Shown here: positions 47,448-57,072 of the stretch, piece by piece
Layout of the letters: each line of letters begins with the position of its first letter
Numbering within the stretch: the stretch's first letter is position 1
Source: JAHEFT01 sp963700705
Lineage (GTDB): Bacteria; Pseudomonadota; Gammaproteobacteria; Xanthomonadales; SZUA-36
Direction: 5' to 3'
Assembly (NCBI GenBank): GCA_963700705.1
Contig: CAVOYQ010000014.1
Location: 1 to 64,000, forward strand
DNA: 64,000 nt
Notes under the pieces: generated by a model
What the model was told of the DNA's origin: nothing
Seen by the model: the letters and a program-made list of their open reading frames with translations, nothing else
Database searches by the model: none
Position numbers and translations under genes: made by a program

Positions 47448-47476
47448 AATGTATAGATTATGTATAACTATTGCAA
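47448..47476 (-). promoter_or_regulatory. Predicted promoter of the DUF4397/lipid gene train
   Basis: On the minus strand, -35 TTGCAA (47476-47471) and -10 TACATT (47453-47448) are 17 bp apart, with a start point expected near 47441, about 117 nt before the ATG at 47324. The -10 and part of the spacer coincide with the TGTATA direct-repeat pair at 47450-47466, so a bound regulator would block it. Confidence 0.6.
47450..47466. promoter_or_regulatory. LitR/CarH-type operator candidate 1 (11-bp direct repeat)
   Basis: TGTATA at 47450-47455 and TGTATA at 47461-47466 are exactly 11 bp apart. CarH from Thermus binds tandem 11-bp direct repeats as a tetramer, so this spacing is the notable feature. 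A degenerate third unit (TGCAAG, 47472) continues the phase. The pair overlaps the -10 of the leftward promoter. Confidence 0.6.
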
Positions 47477-47513
47477 GTCTTTTTTCGAAGTTTGTTAAAT
47501 ATTTTGCATATTG

Positions 47514-47530
47514 TGTATATATAATGTACA
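47514..47530. promoter_or_regulatory. LitR/CarH-type operator candidate 2 over a TATAAT element
   Basis: TGTATA at 47514-47519 and TGTACA at 47525-47530 are again 11 bp apart. A perfect TATAAT (47520-47525) lies inside, facing the litR-like gene that starts at 47581; no well-spaced -35 is evident, so the promoter may need an activator or be extended. The position suggests autorepression. Confidence 0.58.
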
Positions 47531-47580
47531 GTATTCAAATCGAGATAATTTTTGTAGCGAAAATTCCCACAGGACCTTGA

Positions 47581-48495
47581 ATGAACTCGCAAGCAGGCGA
47601 AACGGATTACCCCGGTGAAAAGCTGTACACGATTGGCACGGTATCGAAACTGACCGGGGTCGGGGCTATCACGCTGCGCGCGTGGGAGCGTCGGCACGGC
47701 CTGATACATCCGGTCAGAAAAGACAGTGGGCACCGCTTGTACACCCGGGAGCATATCGACCAGATCAACCGCATCACGGCGTTGACCCAGCAGGGCGTCC
47801 GGATCAGCCAGATCAGCCCTGAAATGCTGGAAAGCGACTTGTCAGCCGGTCCGGACAGTGAACCGGATGTCTGGCAGGACTACCTGGACAGCATGATCGC
47901 CGCGATCATTTCTTTCGACGAGGAACGCCTGGAGGATATTTACAACGAGGCGCTTTCGCTGTACCCGATCGGGCTGGTTACGCGTAATCTCCTGACGCCG
48001 CTTTTGATTGAGCTGGGCTTGCGCTGGGAAGACAATGAAGGCAGCATCGCCGAGGAACACTTTTTCTCTTTCTATCTGCGCAACAAGCTTGGCGCCCGCT
48101 ACCACCACCGGTCACGCGGGAATGGCGGCCCGCTGGTTTTACTGGCCGGGCTACCGGGGGAATATCATGAGATCGGATTACTTTTATTCGCCCTGGCGGC
48201 CGTCGCTTCGGGTTACCGCATCATTCCCCTGGGCGCCAATATGCCACTCGAGGAACTGGCGCCCGTGGCAAAACAGAAGGGTTGCTCTGCAATCCTGCTC
48301 TCCGGTGCGATCGAACCTTCCTTGCAGACGGTTTCCAAAAGCTTGCCGGCGCTGGTTAAAGAGGCGGGCATGCCCGTAATGGTCGGGGGCCTTTCGTCCG
48401 TCTACGCATTTGATGCCATCAACCGAGCCGGGGCGGTGGCTTTGGGCCGGGACATTGACCACGGCCTGCAGATGATGGATGAACTGCTGTCATAA
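47581..48495 (+). CDS. litR: MerR-family B12-binding photoreceptor regulator (LitR/CarH-like)
   Basis: 304 residues. N-terminal MerR winged helix: LYTIGTVSKLTGVGAITLRA, WERRHGLIHPVRKDSGHRLY. The C-terminal half is a cobalamin domain: W149 followed at +10/+11 by E159-H160 (motif W-x9-EH, in RWEDNEGSIAEEHFFS) and E194-x-H196-x-x-G199 (in GEYHEIGLLL), with H196 the expected lower axial ligand. In Thermus CarH the residue after the Trp is His132, used in the light state; here it is Glu150. The family represses in the dark with AdoB12 and releases in light. Divergent from the DUF4397/lipid train. Confidence 0.92.
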   Translation: MNSQAGETDYPGEKLYTIGTVSKLTGVGAITLRAWERRHGLIHPVRKDSGHRLYTREHIDQINRITALTQQGVRISQISPEMLESDLSAGPDSEPDVWQDYLDSMIAAIISFDEERLEDIYNEALSLYPIGLVTRNLLTPLLIELGLRWEDNEGSIAEEHFFSFYLRNKLGARYHHRSRGNGGPLVLLAGLPGEYHEIGLLLFALAAVASGYRIIPLGANMPLEELAPVAKQKGCSAILLSGAIEPSLQTVSKSLPALVKEAGMPVMVGGLSSVYAFDAINRAGAVALGRDIDHGLQMMDELLS

Positions 48496-48556
48496 AACGG
48501 TAATGACCGGCCCGCTACAGTCCATGATTGAGTTTTCACTATGTTAAAGTTGCTTT

Positions 48557-48949
48557 ATGAACGATAAGAGCAAACCCATCAGCGTCAGCGGCGTGATTTC
48601 CGAACGGGCAATGACCGGCCTGTTTTCACGCGCCTTCTCACAACCTCTGAAGTTACTGGGCCAGACCGAGGCATCGCTTTCCAGTTACGCGGTCTTCTGG
48701 TGCGTCGCCTCCAACGACGGCGCAACCCAGATCGAGGTCGCGCAATTGACCGGGCTGTCCGCCAAGACGGTGTCCAGGGTCATTTCCCAGCTCGGTGAAA
48801 CGCGCGGAGGCCGCGGTTGGATAAAGCAGGTGTTCGATGAATCAGACCGCCGGGTCCGGCGCTTATCACTGAGCAAGAAAGGTAAAAACCTGCATGCACG
48901 GATGCTGGAGGATCTTGCCGACTTCAGCGCCGGCCTGGAAATGGCCTGA
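48557..48949 (+). CDS. MarR-family transcriptional regulator
   Basis: 130 residues with the winged-helix core: SSYAVFWCVASNDGATQIEV, AQLTGLSAKTVSRVISQLGE (recognition helix) and the wing GWIKQVFDESDRRVRRLSLS, KKGKNLHARMLEDL. It lies 61 bp downstream of litR in the same direction and may be co-transcribed. The ligand is unknown. Short N-terminus compared with typical MarR of about 140 residues. Confidence 0.88.
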   Translation: MNDKSKPISVSGVISERAMTGLFSRAFSQPLKLLGQTEASLSSYAVFWCVASNDGATQIEVAQLTGLSAKTVSRVISQLGETRGGRGWIKQVFDESDRRVRRLSLSKKGKNLHARMLEDLADFSAGLEMA

Positions 48950-49048
48950 CGCCGGCAGGGAAAGACCAGTCAAAACCCTGTCTTGAACCGTCAAGCCAGC
49001 TCGCTTGCCGGTCTGTATCTTTGGTCCCGAACCTGCGGGAGCAAAGAG

Positions 49049-49447
49049 TTGAACGAACCCAGAATATTCAAGCGCAAACAACCCTGGCGCGATGCCCTGA
49101 TCGCGTCGACCGGGCTCAGCGTTTTTGTGCTTGCCGCCTCGCTGCTGTGGAATGCCGGCCACCACCAATGGGCATTTGTCCTGGTGTTTACCGCCACCTG
49201 GCTTTTGCTTTCCATTTCCTGGTCGAACGTCGACTTCACCGAAAAGTCCGGCGCCATCCTGGCCAGCGTGATGGACCATAATTTCCAACGGATGCACGAA
49301 CAAATAGAGCAGATGGAGCGGGAACTGGACGAAGTGAAAACCCGGCTGGGCATCCAGTCCGTGGAACCCGGCCCGAATCCGGAAGCCGCTCCACCCCGGC
49401 CTCCCGGATTCACCGGCTCATTCAGCGTATCATCGATGGATGACTGA
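49049..49447 (+). CDS. Small inner-membrane protein with coiled-coil tail
   Basis: 132 residues from TTG 49049, which has GGGAGC upstream (an earlier TTG at 48983 has no ribosome site). Two hydrophobic helices (ALIASTGLSVFVLAASLLW and WAFVLVFTATWLLLSISW), then an amphipathic/coiled segment MHEQIEQMERELDEVKTRL and a Pro-rich end. Resembles uncharacterised two-helix membrane proteins. It overlaps the cysteine desulfurase gene by 8 nt, so the two are co-translated. No function proposed. Confidence 0.72.
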   Translation: MNEPRIFKRKQPWRDALIASTGLSVFVLAASLLWNAGHHQWAFVLVFTATWLLLSISWSNVDFTEKSGAILASVMDHNFQRMHEQIEQMERELDEVKTRLGIQSVEPGPNPEAAPPRPPGFTGSFSVSSMDD

Positions 49448-50585
49448 GCAGCGTTCATCCGGACCCATCTATCTCGATCACAACGCGAGCACGCCGGTGT
49501 TACCGGAGGTGCTCGAAACCATGCTCCCGTACCTGTCCGAACATTACGGCAATCCTTCCAGCGCGCACGTTTACGGCCGGGCCATGCGCGACGCTGTTGA
49601 ACGGGCGCGTGAACAGCTGGCCCGGCTGATCGATTGTCAGCCCAACGAAATTTATTTCACCTCCGGGGGGACCGAGGCCAACAACCTGGCGATCCGGGGT
49701 GCTGCCGCGGCAAGCCCCGGCCGCCGCCACGTCGTAACTTCCGTGATCGAGCACCCGGCGAGCTCCGGTCCCTGCGCCTTTCTGCAAGGCAGGGGATACC
49801 GGGTAGATCGCGTCGCGGTGGATGAAACGGGCGCAGTGAGGCTACCGGATATCCGTTCAGTCGTAGACGAGCAAACCCTCCTGGTCACGGTCATGCACGC
49901 CAACAGCGAAACGGGTACGCTCCAGTCCATAGGTGAAATGGCCGGTATTGCGCACGCTTCAGGCGCGCTGATGCACACCGATGCGGCCCAGTCTGTTGGT
50001 AAGGTTGCCGTATCCGTGCAGCGCGAAGGGGTGGACCTGTTGTCGCTTGCGGGGCACAAACTTTACGCACCACAGGGTGTCGGGGCTCTGTTCGTGCGCT
50101 CCGGCACCGCCATTGAACCCCTGCTGCTGGGCGCCGGGCATGAGCGCGGACTGCGCCCGGGCACCGAAAACGTCGCCGCCATCGCCGGCCTGGGCCGGGC
50201 ATGCGAGATTGCACAGCGCGACCTGGCCGGAGAGTCCCGGCGCATCACCGCCCTGCGCGATCACCTGTGGGACCGGCTTGACGGGCAGATTCCGGACCTG
50301 GTGCTTAACGGACACCCCGTCGATCGCCTGCCAAACACGTTGAACGTCCGCTTTCCCGGGGTTTCGGGCAACGCCCTGCTGGCAGAATGCCCGGCGGTCG
50401 CGGCGTCCACCGGCTCAGCCTGTCACGAAGGAAAGGATTCGGCCTCCGCAGTCATCCTGGCGATGGGCGTTTCTCCCGAAGATGCAGCGGGCAGCGTTCG
50501 GCTCACGCTTGGCCGCGGCACCACGAAAATTCACGTTGACCGGGCAGCTGATGCGCTGATCGGCGCGTGGAGACGCCTTCTGTAA
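49440..50585 (+). CDS. Cysteine desulfurase family protein (NifS/IscS type)
   Basis: 381 residues, PLP class-V aminotransferase fold. IYLDHNASTPVLPEVLETM, YGNPSSAHVYGRAMRDAVER, FTSGGTEANNLAIRGAAAA, MHANSETGTLQSIGEMA, HTDAAQSVGK, PLP Lys in LAGHKLYAPQGVGALFV, and catalytic Cys loop ASTGSACHEGKDSASAVILA. It releases sulfur from cysteine as persulfide. It is not in an isc or suf operon; its upstream neighbour is a small membrane protein, so the sulfur acceptor is unclear. It ends 3 bp from the convergent TPR gene. Confidence 0.93.
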   Translation: MTEQRSSGPIYLDHNASTPVLPEVLETMLPYLSEHYGNPSSAHVYGRAMRDAVERAREQLARLIDCQPNEIYFTSGGTEANNLAIRGAAAASPGRRHVVTSVIEHPASSGPCAFLQGRGYRVDRVAVDETGAVRLPDIRSVVDEQTLLVTVMHANSETGTLQSIGEMAGIAHASGALMHTDAAQSVGKVAVSVQREGVDLLSLAGHKLYAPQGVGALFVRSGTAIEPLLLGAGHERGLRPGTENVAAIAGLGRACEIAQRDLAGESRRITALRDHLWDRLDGQIPDLVLNGHPVDRLPNTLNVRFPGVSGNALLAECPAVAASTGSACHEGKDSASAVILAMGVSPEDAAGSVRLTLGRGTTKIHVDRAADALIGAWRRLL

Positions 50586-50588
50586 CCG

Positions 50589-52137
50589 TCAATCGGGAGA
50601 CGTTGCGTTGGCCGGCCCGGTCACGGCGGACGGCAGGCCCAACCGGTTCAAAAACCCGGCCCACCTGGGGTCCGTGTGAAGATTGTTGAAAAAATGGTTG
50701 CCGATCAACTCGCTGATTCCGCCGTCTTTCTGATCACAGGCGCGCTGCAACCATTCAAAAGCAGGGTCGATGTCGCCGCGGAACGCCAGGATCTCGGCAA
50801 CCTGGTAGGCCGAACGCCCGCCATCTTCAGCAATCATCTGATCCAACAGCGGCTGCGCCTTGTCATCCTGGTCCAGCGCCGTGTAGGCGAGAATCAGTGA
50901 ATAGCGCTTCCAGAACGCATCCACTTCCTGCTCGCTCTCTTTCAGGGCGGATTCCGGCTTGTCCTGGATGATCTTGACCCGGGCCCGGAAGGCCCTGACA
51001 CCTGGAAAATCGGGATTCAGGCCAATGATCTGGCGGTAACTGCTCAGCGCTTCATCCGTGTGGCCGGCAAATTCCTGCAGCAAGCCCAGCTGAAGTCTCC
51101 GCACCAGGTTCAAAGGGTCCTGGCCGGCAGAAGCCGCAAGCAAATCACCGGCTTTTTCAAATTGTCCCAGGGAAAACATCGCCAGGCCGGCCGTGCTCAT
51201 CAATTCAGGGTCGCCGGGACTCAACCGCACTGCCTGCGCTGCAGTCTCCAGCGCCGCTGACCAGTTCCAGTCCAGGTTGCGCTGGATGTAGCTCAGCAGA
51301 CCGAGCGCCTCGGGCAAGTCCGGTTCAGACTGGAGTGCGGCTGCCAGCGCCTTCCGGGCCTGTTCAACCCGGGTCACATCCCCCTGTTCGAAATCGCTCA
51401 TTTCCAGCCACAATCCGGCCAGGCCCACACGGGCCATGGCGTATCCCGGGTCAGCACCGATTGCAGTCTGAAAAGCCTGTTCAGCCGCCTTGAAACCGGA
51501 TTCTGTTTTCTGTTGACGGTAGTAAAGCCCCTCCAGGAAGGCAGCCCAGGCTTCGATGCTGACCGGACGGGAATGAGGCATCTCGTCCTGTCGTCGTGGC
51601 GCAATGGTTTGCAACGCATCAGTCAGGATCTCATCCTGGATCAGAAAGGCATCATCAATATTTCCTTCAAAACCGCGGGACCAGGACTCTGCTTTCTTTT
51701 TGGCGTCGAACAGGCTTGTATTGACCTGTATCCGACTCCCGGTGACCTGTATTTCTCCGGACAGCAGGTAGCGCGTCTGCAACCGCTCCGCGACGAGGGG
51801 TAAAGGAATGGATTGGCCGGCAAAGAAAAAGGAAGAATTGTGCGAAGTGACCTGCAAGCCCGGCGCCCGGGTGATCAGGCGGTGCAGTTCCCGGGAAAAA
51901 CCAAAGGACCAGAATGCCGGGTTCTGGCCGGCCGGATCACCGGTGAACGGGAGTACGGCAATCGAATTTGCCGGACCCAGGTAAATCTGTGCGCGTTCCG
52001 CCTTGTTGTTGCCCGGGTTTGTTCCCGGTCCAGCCCCGGCGCGCGGCGGGAAGTGGTTCCAGGCCAAAAACATCAGCCCGGCCGCAACTGCTAGCAGCCA
52101 GTGGCGGCGCCCATTTTCTCATTCCGGCAAGATTCAT
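50589..52137 (-). CDS. TolB-like / TPR membrane protein (one frameshift)
   Basis: About 515 residues. From ATG 52137 (MNLAGMRKW) a shift near 52100 joins the membrane helix RHWLLAVAAGLMFLAWNHF. Periplasmic TolB-like domain IAVLPFTGDPAGQNPAFWSF to IQVTGSRIQVNTSLFDAKKK, then TPR units such as AAEQAFQTAIGADPGYAMA, AALETAAQAVRLSPGDPELM and EALSSYRQIIGLNPDFPGV. Same class as the protein at 17695-19384, again without a catalytic or DNA-binding module. Probably an inner-membrane scaffold. Without the shift the protein would begin at 52073. Confidence 0.82.
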
Positions 52138-52176
52138 TTCCCCATTATAGGGATTCGAGGAATCTTACCTCCAGAT

Positions 52177-52365
52177 TCATTCTTCAGATGCTGTGGCGAC
52201 AGCATGATCCTGCTTCGCCAGGACGGTTTCATCAAGATGGTTGAACCGTTCGGTCTGAGCCTGTTGCCTGGCGGTGATCACGGGTACTCCTTCCCGGGTC
52301 ACCGAGGCATAGAATGCGGCCAGCACCACGAACAATGTGAATAATAAAAAGACACGTCTTTGCAT
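52177..52365 (-). CDS. Small membrane-anchored protein, 62 aa
   Basis: 62 residues from ATG 52365: RRVFLLFTLFVVLAAFYASV forms one hydrophobic helix after a basic start (MQRR), followed by a polar, probably periplasmic, tail (TERFNHLDETVLAKQDHAVA) ending SEE. Two longer in-frame starts exist upstream. Codon use is like the neighbours. The downstream stop lies 40 bp from the TPR gene start. No family recognised. Confidence 0.55.
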   Translation of the reverse strand: MQRRVFLLFTLFVVLAAFYASVTREGVPVITARQQAQTERFNHLDETVLAKQDHAVATASEE

Positions 52366-52453
52366 AACAATCCCCCTGTTACAAAACATGCCCCTCTTCC
52401 CTGTAGCCAAGATTAATACATTTCGAGGTCAAATTACAAAATCAACCCATGCT

Positions 52454-52467
52454 CATTATTAATAATG
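52454..52467. promoter_or_regulatory. 14-bp perfect palindrome in the gltB upstream region
   Basis: CATTATT-AATAATG is perfectly symmetric, about 111 bp before the gltB start and in a markedly AT-rich stretch (52400-52520). It may be a regulator site, for example of Lrp or another glutamate-synthase regulator, or simply part of the promoter. No identity is assigned. Confidence 0.35.
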
Positions 52468-52577
52468 GTCTCTTTTTTATTCAAAATATTAAGTTTCACA
52501 ATGATTGGCGTTCGGCTAGATTGGAGGCTGCGGGACTGACGGCCCGCTTTTCGTTTTTTTGTCGCCAGGGAGCGAAT

Positions 52578-55500
52578 TTGCCTAATAGAATCGCCAAGTT
52601 ACATGACCCTGCAAAAGATTTCAGGGACAGTTGCGGATTCGCGCTCCTGGCCCACATGGACGGCGAAAAAAGCCACTGGCTGGTTCAGACCACGCTGAAA
52701 TCGCTGGCGCGCCTGACCCACAGGGGCGCGGTAGCGGCTGATGGCAAGTCCGGAGACGGCTGCGGCATCATGCTGCAGTTTCCGGAGCCTTTCCTGCGTG
52801 ACGTAGCCATTGATTGCGGATTCAGGCTGGCTGAGCGATTTGCATCGGGCCTGGTGTTCTTTAGTCCCTGACCCGGCGCTGATCGAGCGCGGACAGCAGA
52901 TTCTGACCCGTCACCTGGCCCGTTCAGCGCTTGACGTGGTGGGCTGGCGCGCAGTCCCGACCCGGCCGGAAGTGGTCGGCGAGCAGGCGCTGGAAAGCAT
53001 GCCGGCCATTTACCAGGTTTTTGTCAATGCGCCAGCGGGGTGGCAGCCGCATGACATCGAGCGCCAGTTGTTCGCCGCCCGGCGACTGGCTTTCGAAGAG
53101 GAAAAAAAGCTGCCGGACCCGGACCGGTATTATTACGTCGTGACGCTTTCCAACCTGACCATGGTTTACAAGGGCCTGGTGCAGGCTGAGCACCTGGGCG
53201 ATTTCTACCCTGACCTGCTCGACGAGCGCATGACCAGTTCGATCGGCATTTGCCACCAGCGATTTTCGACCAATACCCTGCCGCGCTGGAATTATGCACA
53301 ACCGTTCCGGTACCTGGCTCACAACGGTGAGATCAACAGCGTCAACGCGAACCGTGACTGGGCGAACGCCCGTTCGGGGATCCTTTACTCTCCATTGCTG
53401 CCCAGCCTGGAAAAGCTCTCACACCTGGTGAACGGCGACGGATCCGATTCCTCCTCGCTGGATAATCTGCTCGAGGTCTTCCTGGCCGGCGGCATGGATG
53501 TGTTCCGCGCGATGCGCCTGTTGTTGCCGCCCGCGATCCGTGATGACATGGATTCTGATCTGAAGGCGTTCCTGGAATTCAATTCGATGCACCAGGAGCC
53601 CTGGGACGGCCCGGCCGGCGTGGTCTCCACCAATGGCACGATTGCGAGTTGTAACATGGACCGCAACGGCCTGCGCCCGGCACGCTACAGCATTACGCAT
53701 GACGGCATTTTTACCGTCGCTTCAGAGACCGGCGTCTGGGATTGCCCACCCGAGCGCATCAAGCGCCGGGGCCGCCTCGGGCCGGGTGAAATGATCGCCG
53801 TGGACACCGAGACCGGCAGGTTCTGGAAGAACAACGCCATCGACGACAGCCTGAAAGCAAGGCACGCCTACCGTGAGTGGATGACCGAAAACGTCCTGAG
53901 GGTCTGGAACAACGACGACCAGGAACGCAAGGCCGCCAGCAAGTTCATGCGCGAGTCCTCAGAGCAGGTGCCGGCTTACCAGAAAATGTTCGGTTTGGGC
54001 GCCGAGGAAATTGAAACCATCATCATGCCGATGGCCCTGGAATCCCAGGAGCCTGTGGGTTCGATGGGTGACGACACGCCCATAGCCGTGCTTTCCGAGC
54101 GAAACCGCTCCATTTACGATTACTTCCGGCAGTCTTTCGCCCAGGTCACCAATCCGCCGATCGACCCTTTGAGGGAATCGGCGGTCATGTCGCTGGAAAC
54201 GTGCATTGGCCGCGAGCACAACGTGTTCAACGAAACCGCCTCACACGCTTTCCGGGTGCTGCTGCCCTGGCCGGTGTTGAATTACGTTAAATACCAGACG
54301 CTGTTGGGCCTGGACCAGCGGTACTACCGGAATGTCCGGTTCAGCCTGAACTACGAACCCGCCGCGCTGGACCTGCGCTCGGCGCTCGAAAAGCTGGCCG
54401 GGGACTGCGTCAACGCGGTGCAGGGCGGTGCGACCATTATCGTGCTCAGTGACCGGGATATCGCCCGCGACCGGCTGCCGATTCCCGCGCCTCTGGCAGT
54501 CGGTGCGGTCCACCAGGCGTTGCTCAAAGCCAGCGAACGTCCGAATTCCAATATCCTGATTGAAACCGGCTCGGCCCGGGATCCGCACCAGTTCGCCGTG
54601 TTGCTTGGCCTGGGCGCCACGGCCATCTATCCCTATCTCGCTTTTCAGACGATCAATCAGCAACAGGAAACCGGCGCACTGGAGGGTGACCCGATCCAGC
54701 TGCGCAAGAATTACCGCCGCGGAATCCGCAAAGGACTGCTGAAAATCCTGTCCAAAATGGGCATCTGCACGATGGCCAGCTACCGTGGCTCACAATTGTT
54801 TGAAGCCGTCGGCCTGGCGCCGGAAGTGGTGGAGCTTTGCTGTCCAAAAGTTTCTTCCAAGATCGCGGGCGCCGGCTTCGCCGAACTCGAGAGCGACTTA
54901 CGCAAGGTTGCCGACCTGGCCTGGACCGAACAGACGCGACCAACGCGCGATGGTCTTTACCGTTTCATGCACGGTGGTGAGCAGCATGCTTTCAACCCTG
55001 ACGTGGTCATGCAGCTCCAGCAGGCGGTGGCCAGCGGCGACTGGGCCGATTACCGGAAGTTTGCCGATCGGGTCAATCACCGGCCGGCGCTGGCCATTCG
55101 GGACCTGCTGGCGCTCAAGCCGTCGGACAAACCGTTGCCGGTCAGCCAGGTTGAAAGCGAAGACAGCCTGTTTCCGCGCTTTGACACCGCCGCGATGTCG
55201 ATCGGCGCGCTTTCACCCGAGGCGCATGAGTCCCTGGCGATTGCGATGAACCGCCTGGGGGGCCGCTCAAACTCGGGTGAAGGCGGAGAAGACCCGGCAC
55301 GCTTCAACACGGAAAAAAATTCCCGGATCAAGCAGGTTGCCTCCGGACGCTTCGGCGTCAGCGCCCATTACCTGGTGAACGCCGATGTTCTGCAGATCAA
55401 GGTCGCCCAGGGCGCCAAACCGGGCGAGGGCGGACAACTTCCCGGACACAAGGTGACCGCGGAAATTGCCGCGTTGCGCTGTTCGACACCCGGCGTCACG

Positions 55501-57069
55501 TTGATTTCGCCGCCGCCGCATCACGACATTTATTCCATCGAAGACCTCTCCCAGCTGATCTTCGATCTGAAAATGGTCAATCCCCGCGCACTGGTTTCGG
55601 TCAAGCTGGTTTCCGGCGCGGGCGTTGGAACCATTGCCGTGGGCGTGGCGAAAGCCTACGCGGACCTCATCACGATTGCCGGGTATGATGGCGGGACCGG
55701 AGCCAGCCCCTTGAGTTCGGTCAAATATGCCGGCCTGCCGTGGGAACTGGGCCTTGCTGAAACCCACCAGGCGCTGGTCGAGAACGGGTTGCGGCATAAA
55801 ATCCGCCTGCAGGTGGATGGTGGCCTGAAAACCGGGCTGGATGTTGTCAAGGCAGGTATCCTGGGGGCGGAAAGTTTCGGATTCGGAACCGGTCCGATGG
55901 TCGCACTGGGTTGTAAGTACCTGCGTATCTGCCACCTGAACAATTGCGCCACCGGTATCGCAACCCAGAACAAACAGCTTCGCGTTGAACACTTCCATGG
56001 CCTGCCCGAGCGCGTCATGCAGTATTTCCGCTTCATTGCACGGGATGTCCGGGAAATCCTCGCCAGCCTCGGGCTGCGGACTTTTACCGATCTTATTGGC
56101 CGCAGTGACTTGCTGGAACAATTGCCCGGCAACACCCCGAAGCAAAATGCGCTTGATCTTGGCGCAATCCTCGCCTCAGCCGCGACGCGCAACAGGAACC
56201 AGCCTTATTGCACGGTCAAAAGCAATCCACCGTTCGATTCCGGGCGCCTCAACCAGGAAATTCTCGACGCCGCACGGGATGCCGTAGCGCGCAGGGAAAG
56301 ATGGTCCGGGCATTTCGGCATCCACAACTACGACCGCACGGTGGGCGCCAGCCTGTCCGGCGAAGTCGCCCGCCTGCACGGGCGGGAAGGCCTGGCGGAA
56401 GATTCCCTGAAGGTAAACCTGACCGGCACCGCCGGACAGAGCCTGGGCTGCTGGAACATGCCGGGTATCTCCATCCACCTGGAAGGTGACGCCAACGACT
56501 ACGTCGGAAAAGGCATGTCCGGGGGGCGCATCGTACTGACGACTGCGGACGCCGATCGTGAACTCGCACGCCGCAATGTCATTTGCGGAAACGCCTGCCT
56601 GTACGGCGCAACCGGGGGTGAGCTATTTGCCAACGGGCAAGCCGGTGAACGATTTGCGGTTCGTAACTCCGGCGCGCGCGCCGTGATCGAAGGCGCCGGC
56701 CACCACGCCTGTGAATACATGACCGGGGGAACCGTTGTCATCATGGGCCCGTTCGGCCCGAACCTCGCGGCAGGGATGACCGGAGGCGAGTTGTTCCTGC
56801 TCGATCCGAACCGGCAGACGGAGCGCCATCTCAACCCCGAGTTTGTCGTCGCCTCCCCGCTCGAGGACCAGCGCTTCGATGCGCCGCGCAGGCGCCTCAA
56901 GGGGTTGATTTCCACCCACGTGGCGCAGACCGGCAGCGAGTGGGGCCGCCGGGTGCTGGACTCCTGGGAATTGATGCTGCCACACTGGGTTTACATCGTT
57001 CCCAAGAACCTGGCGGCGAGCAATGAAATATCCCAGCAGGATGTTCCGCTCCGGCTGGTGAAGGCCTAG
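52578..57069 (+). CDS. gltB: Glutamate synthase (NADPH) large subunit (one frameshift)
   Basis: About 1496 residues. TTG 52578 follows AGGGAG. An 18-residue propeptide precedes catalytic Cys19 in DSCGFALLAHMDG, the glutamine amidotransferase nucleophile. After a shift near 52870 the frame runs unbroken: ICHQRFSTNTLPRWNYAQPF, FLEFNSMHQEPWDGPAG; FMN domain SIGALSPEAHESLAIAMNRL, GGRSNSGEGGEDPARF, VKLVSGAGVGTIAVGVAKAY; [3Fe-4S] cysteines CRICHLNNCATGIATQ; C-terminal beta-helix GMSGGRIVLTTADAD. It transfers the glutamine amide N to 2-oxoglutarate. Operon with gltD 3 bp downstream. Confidence 0.95.
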
Positions 57070-57072
57070 GGG

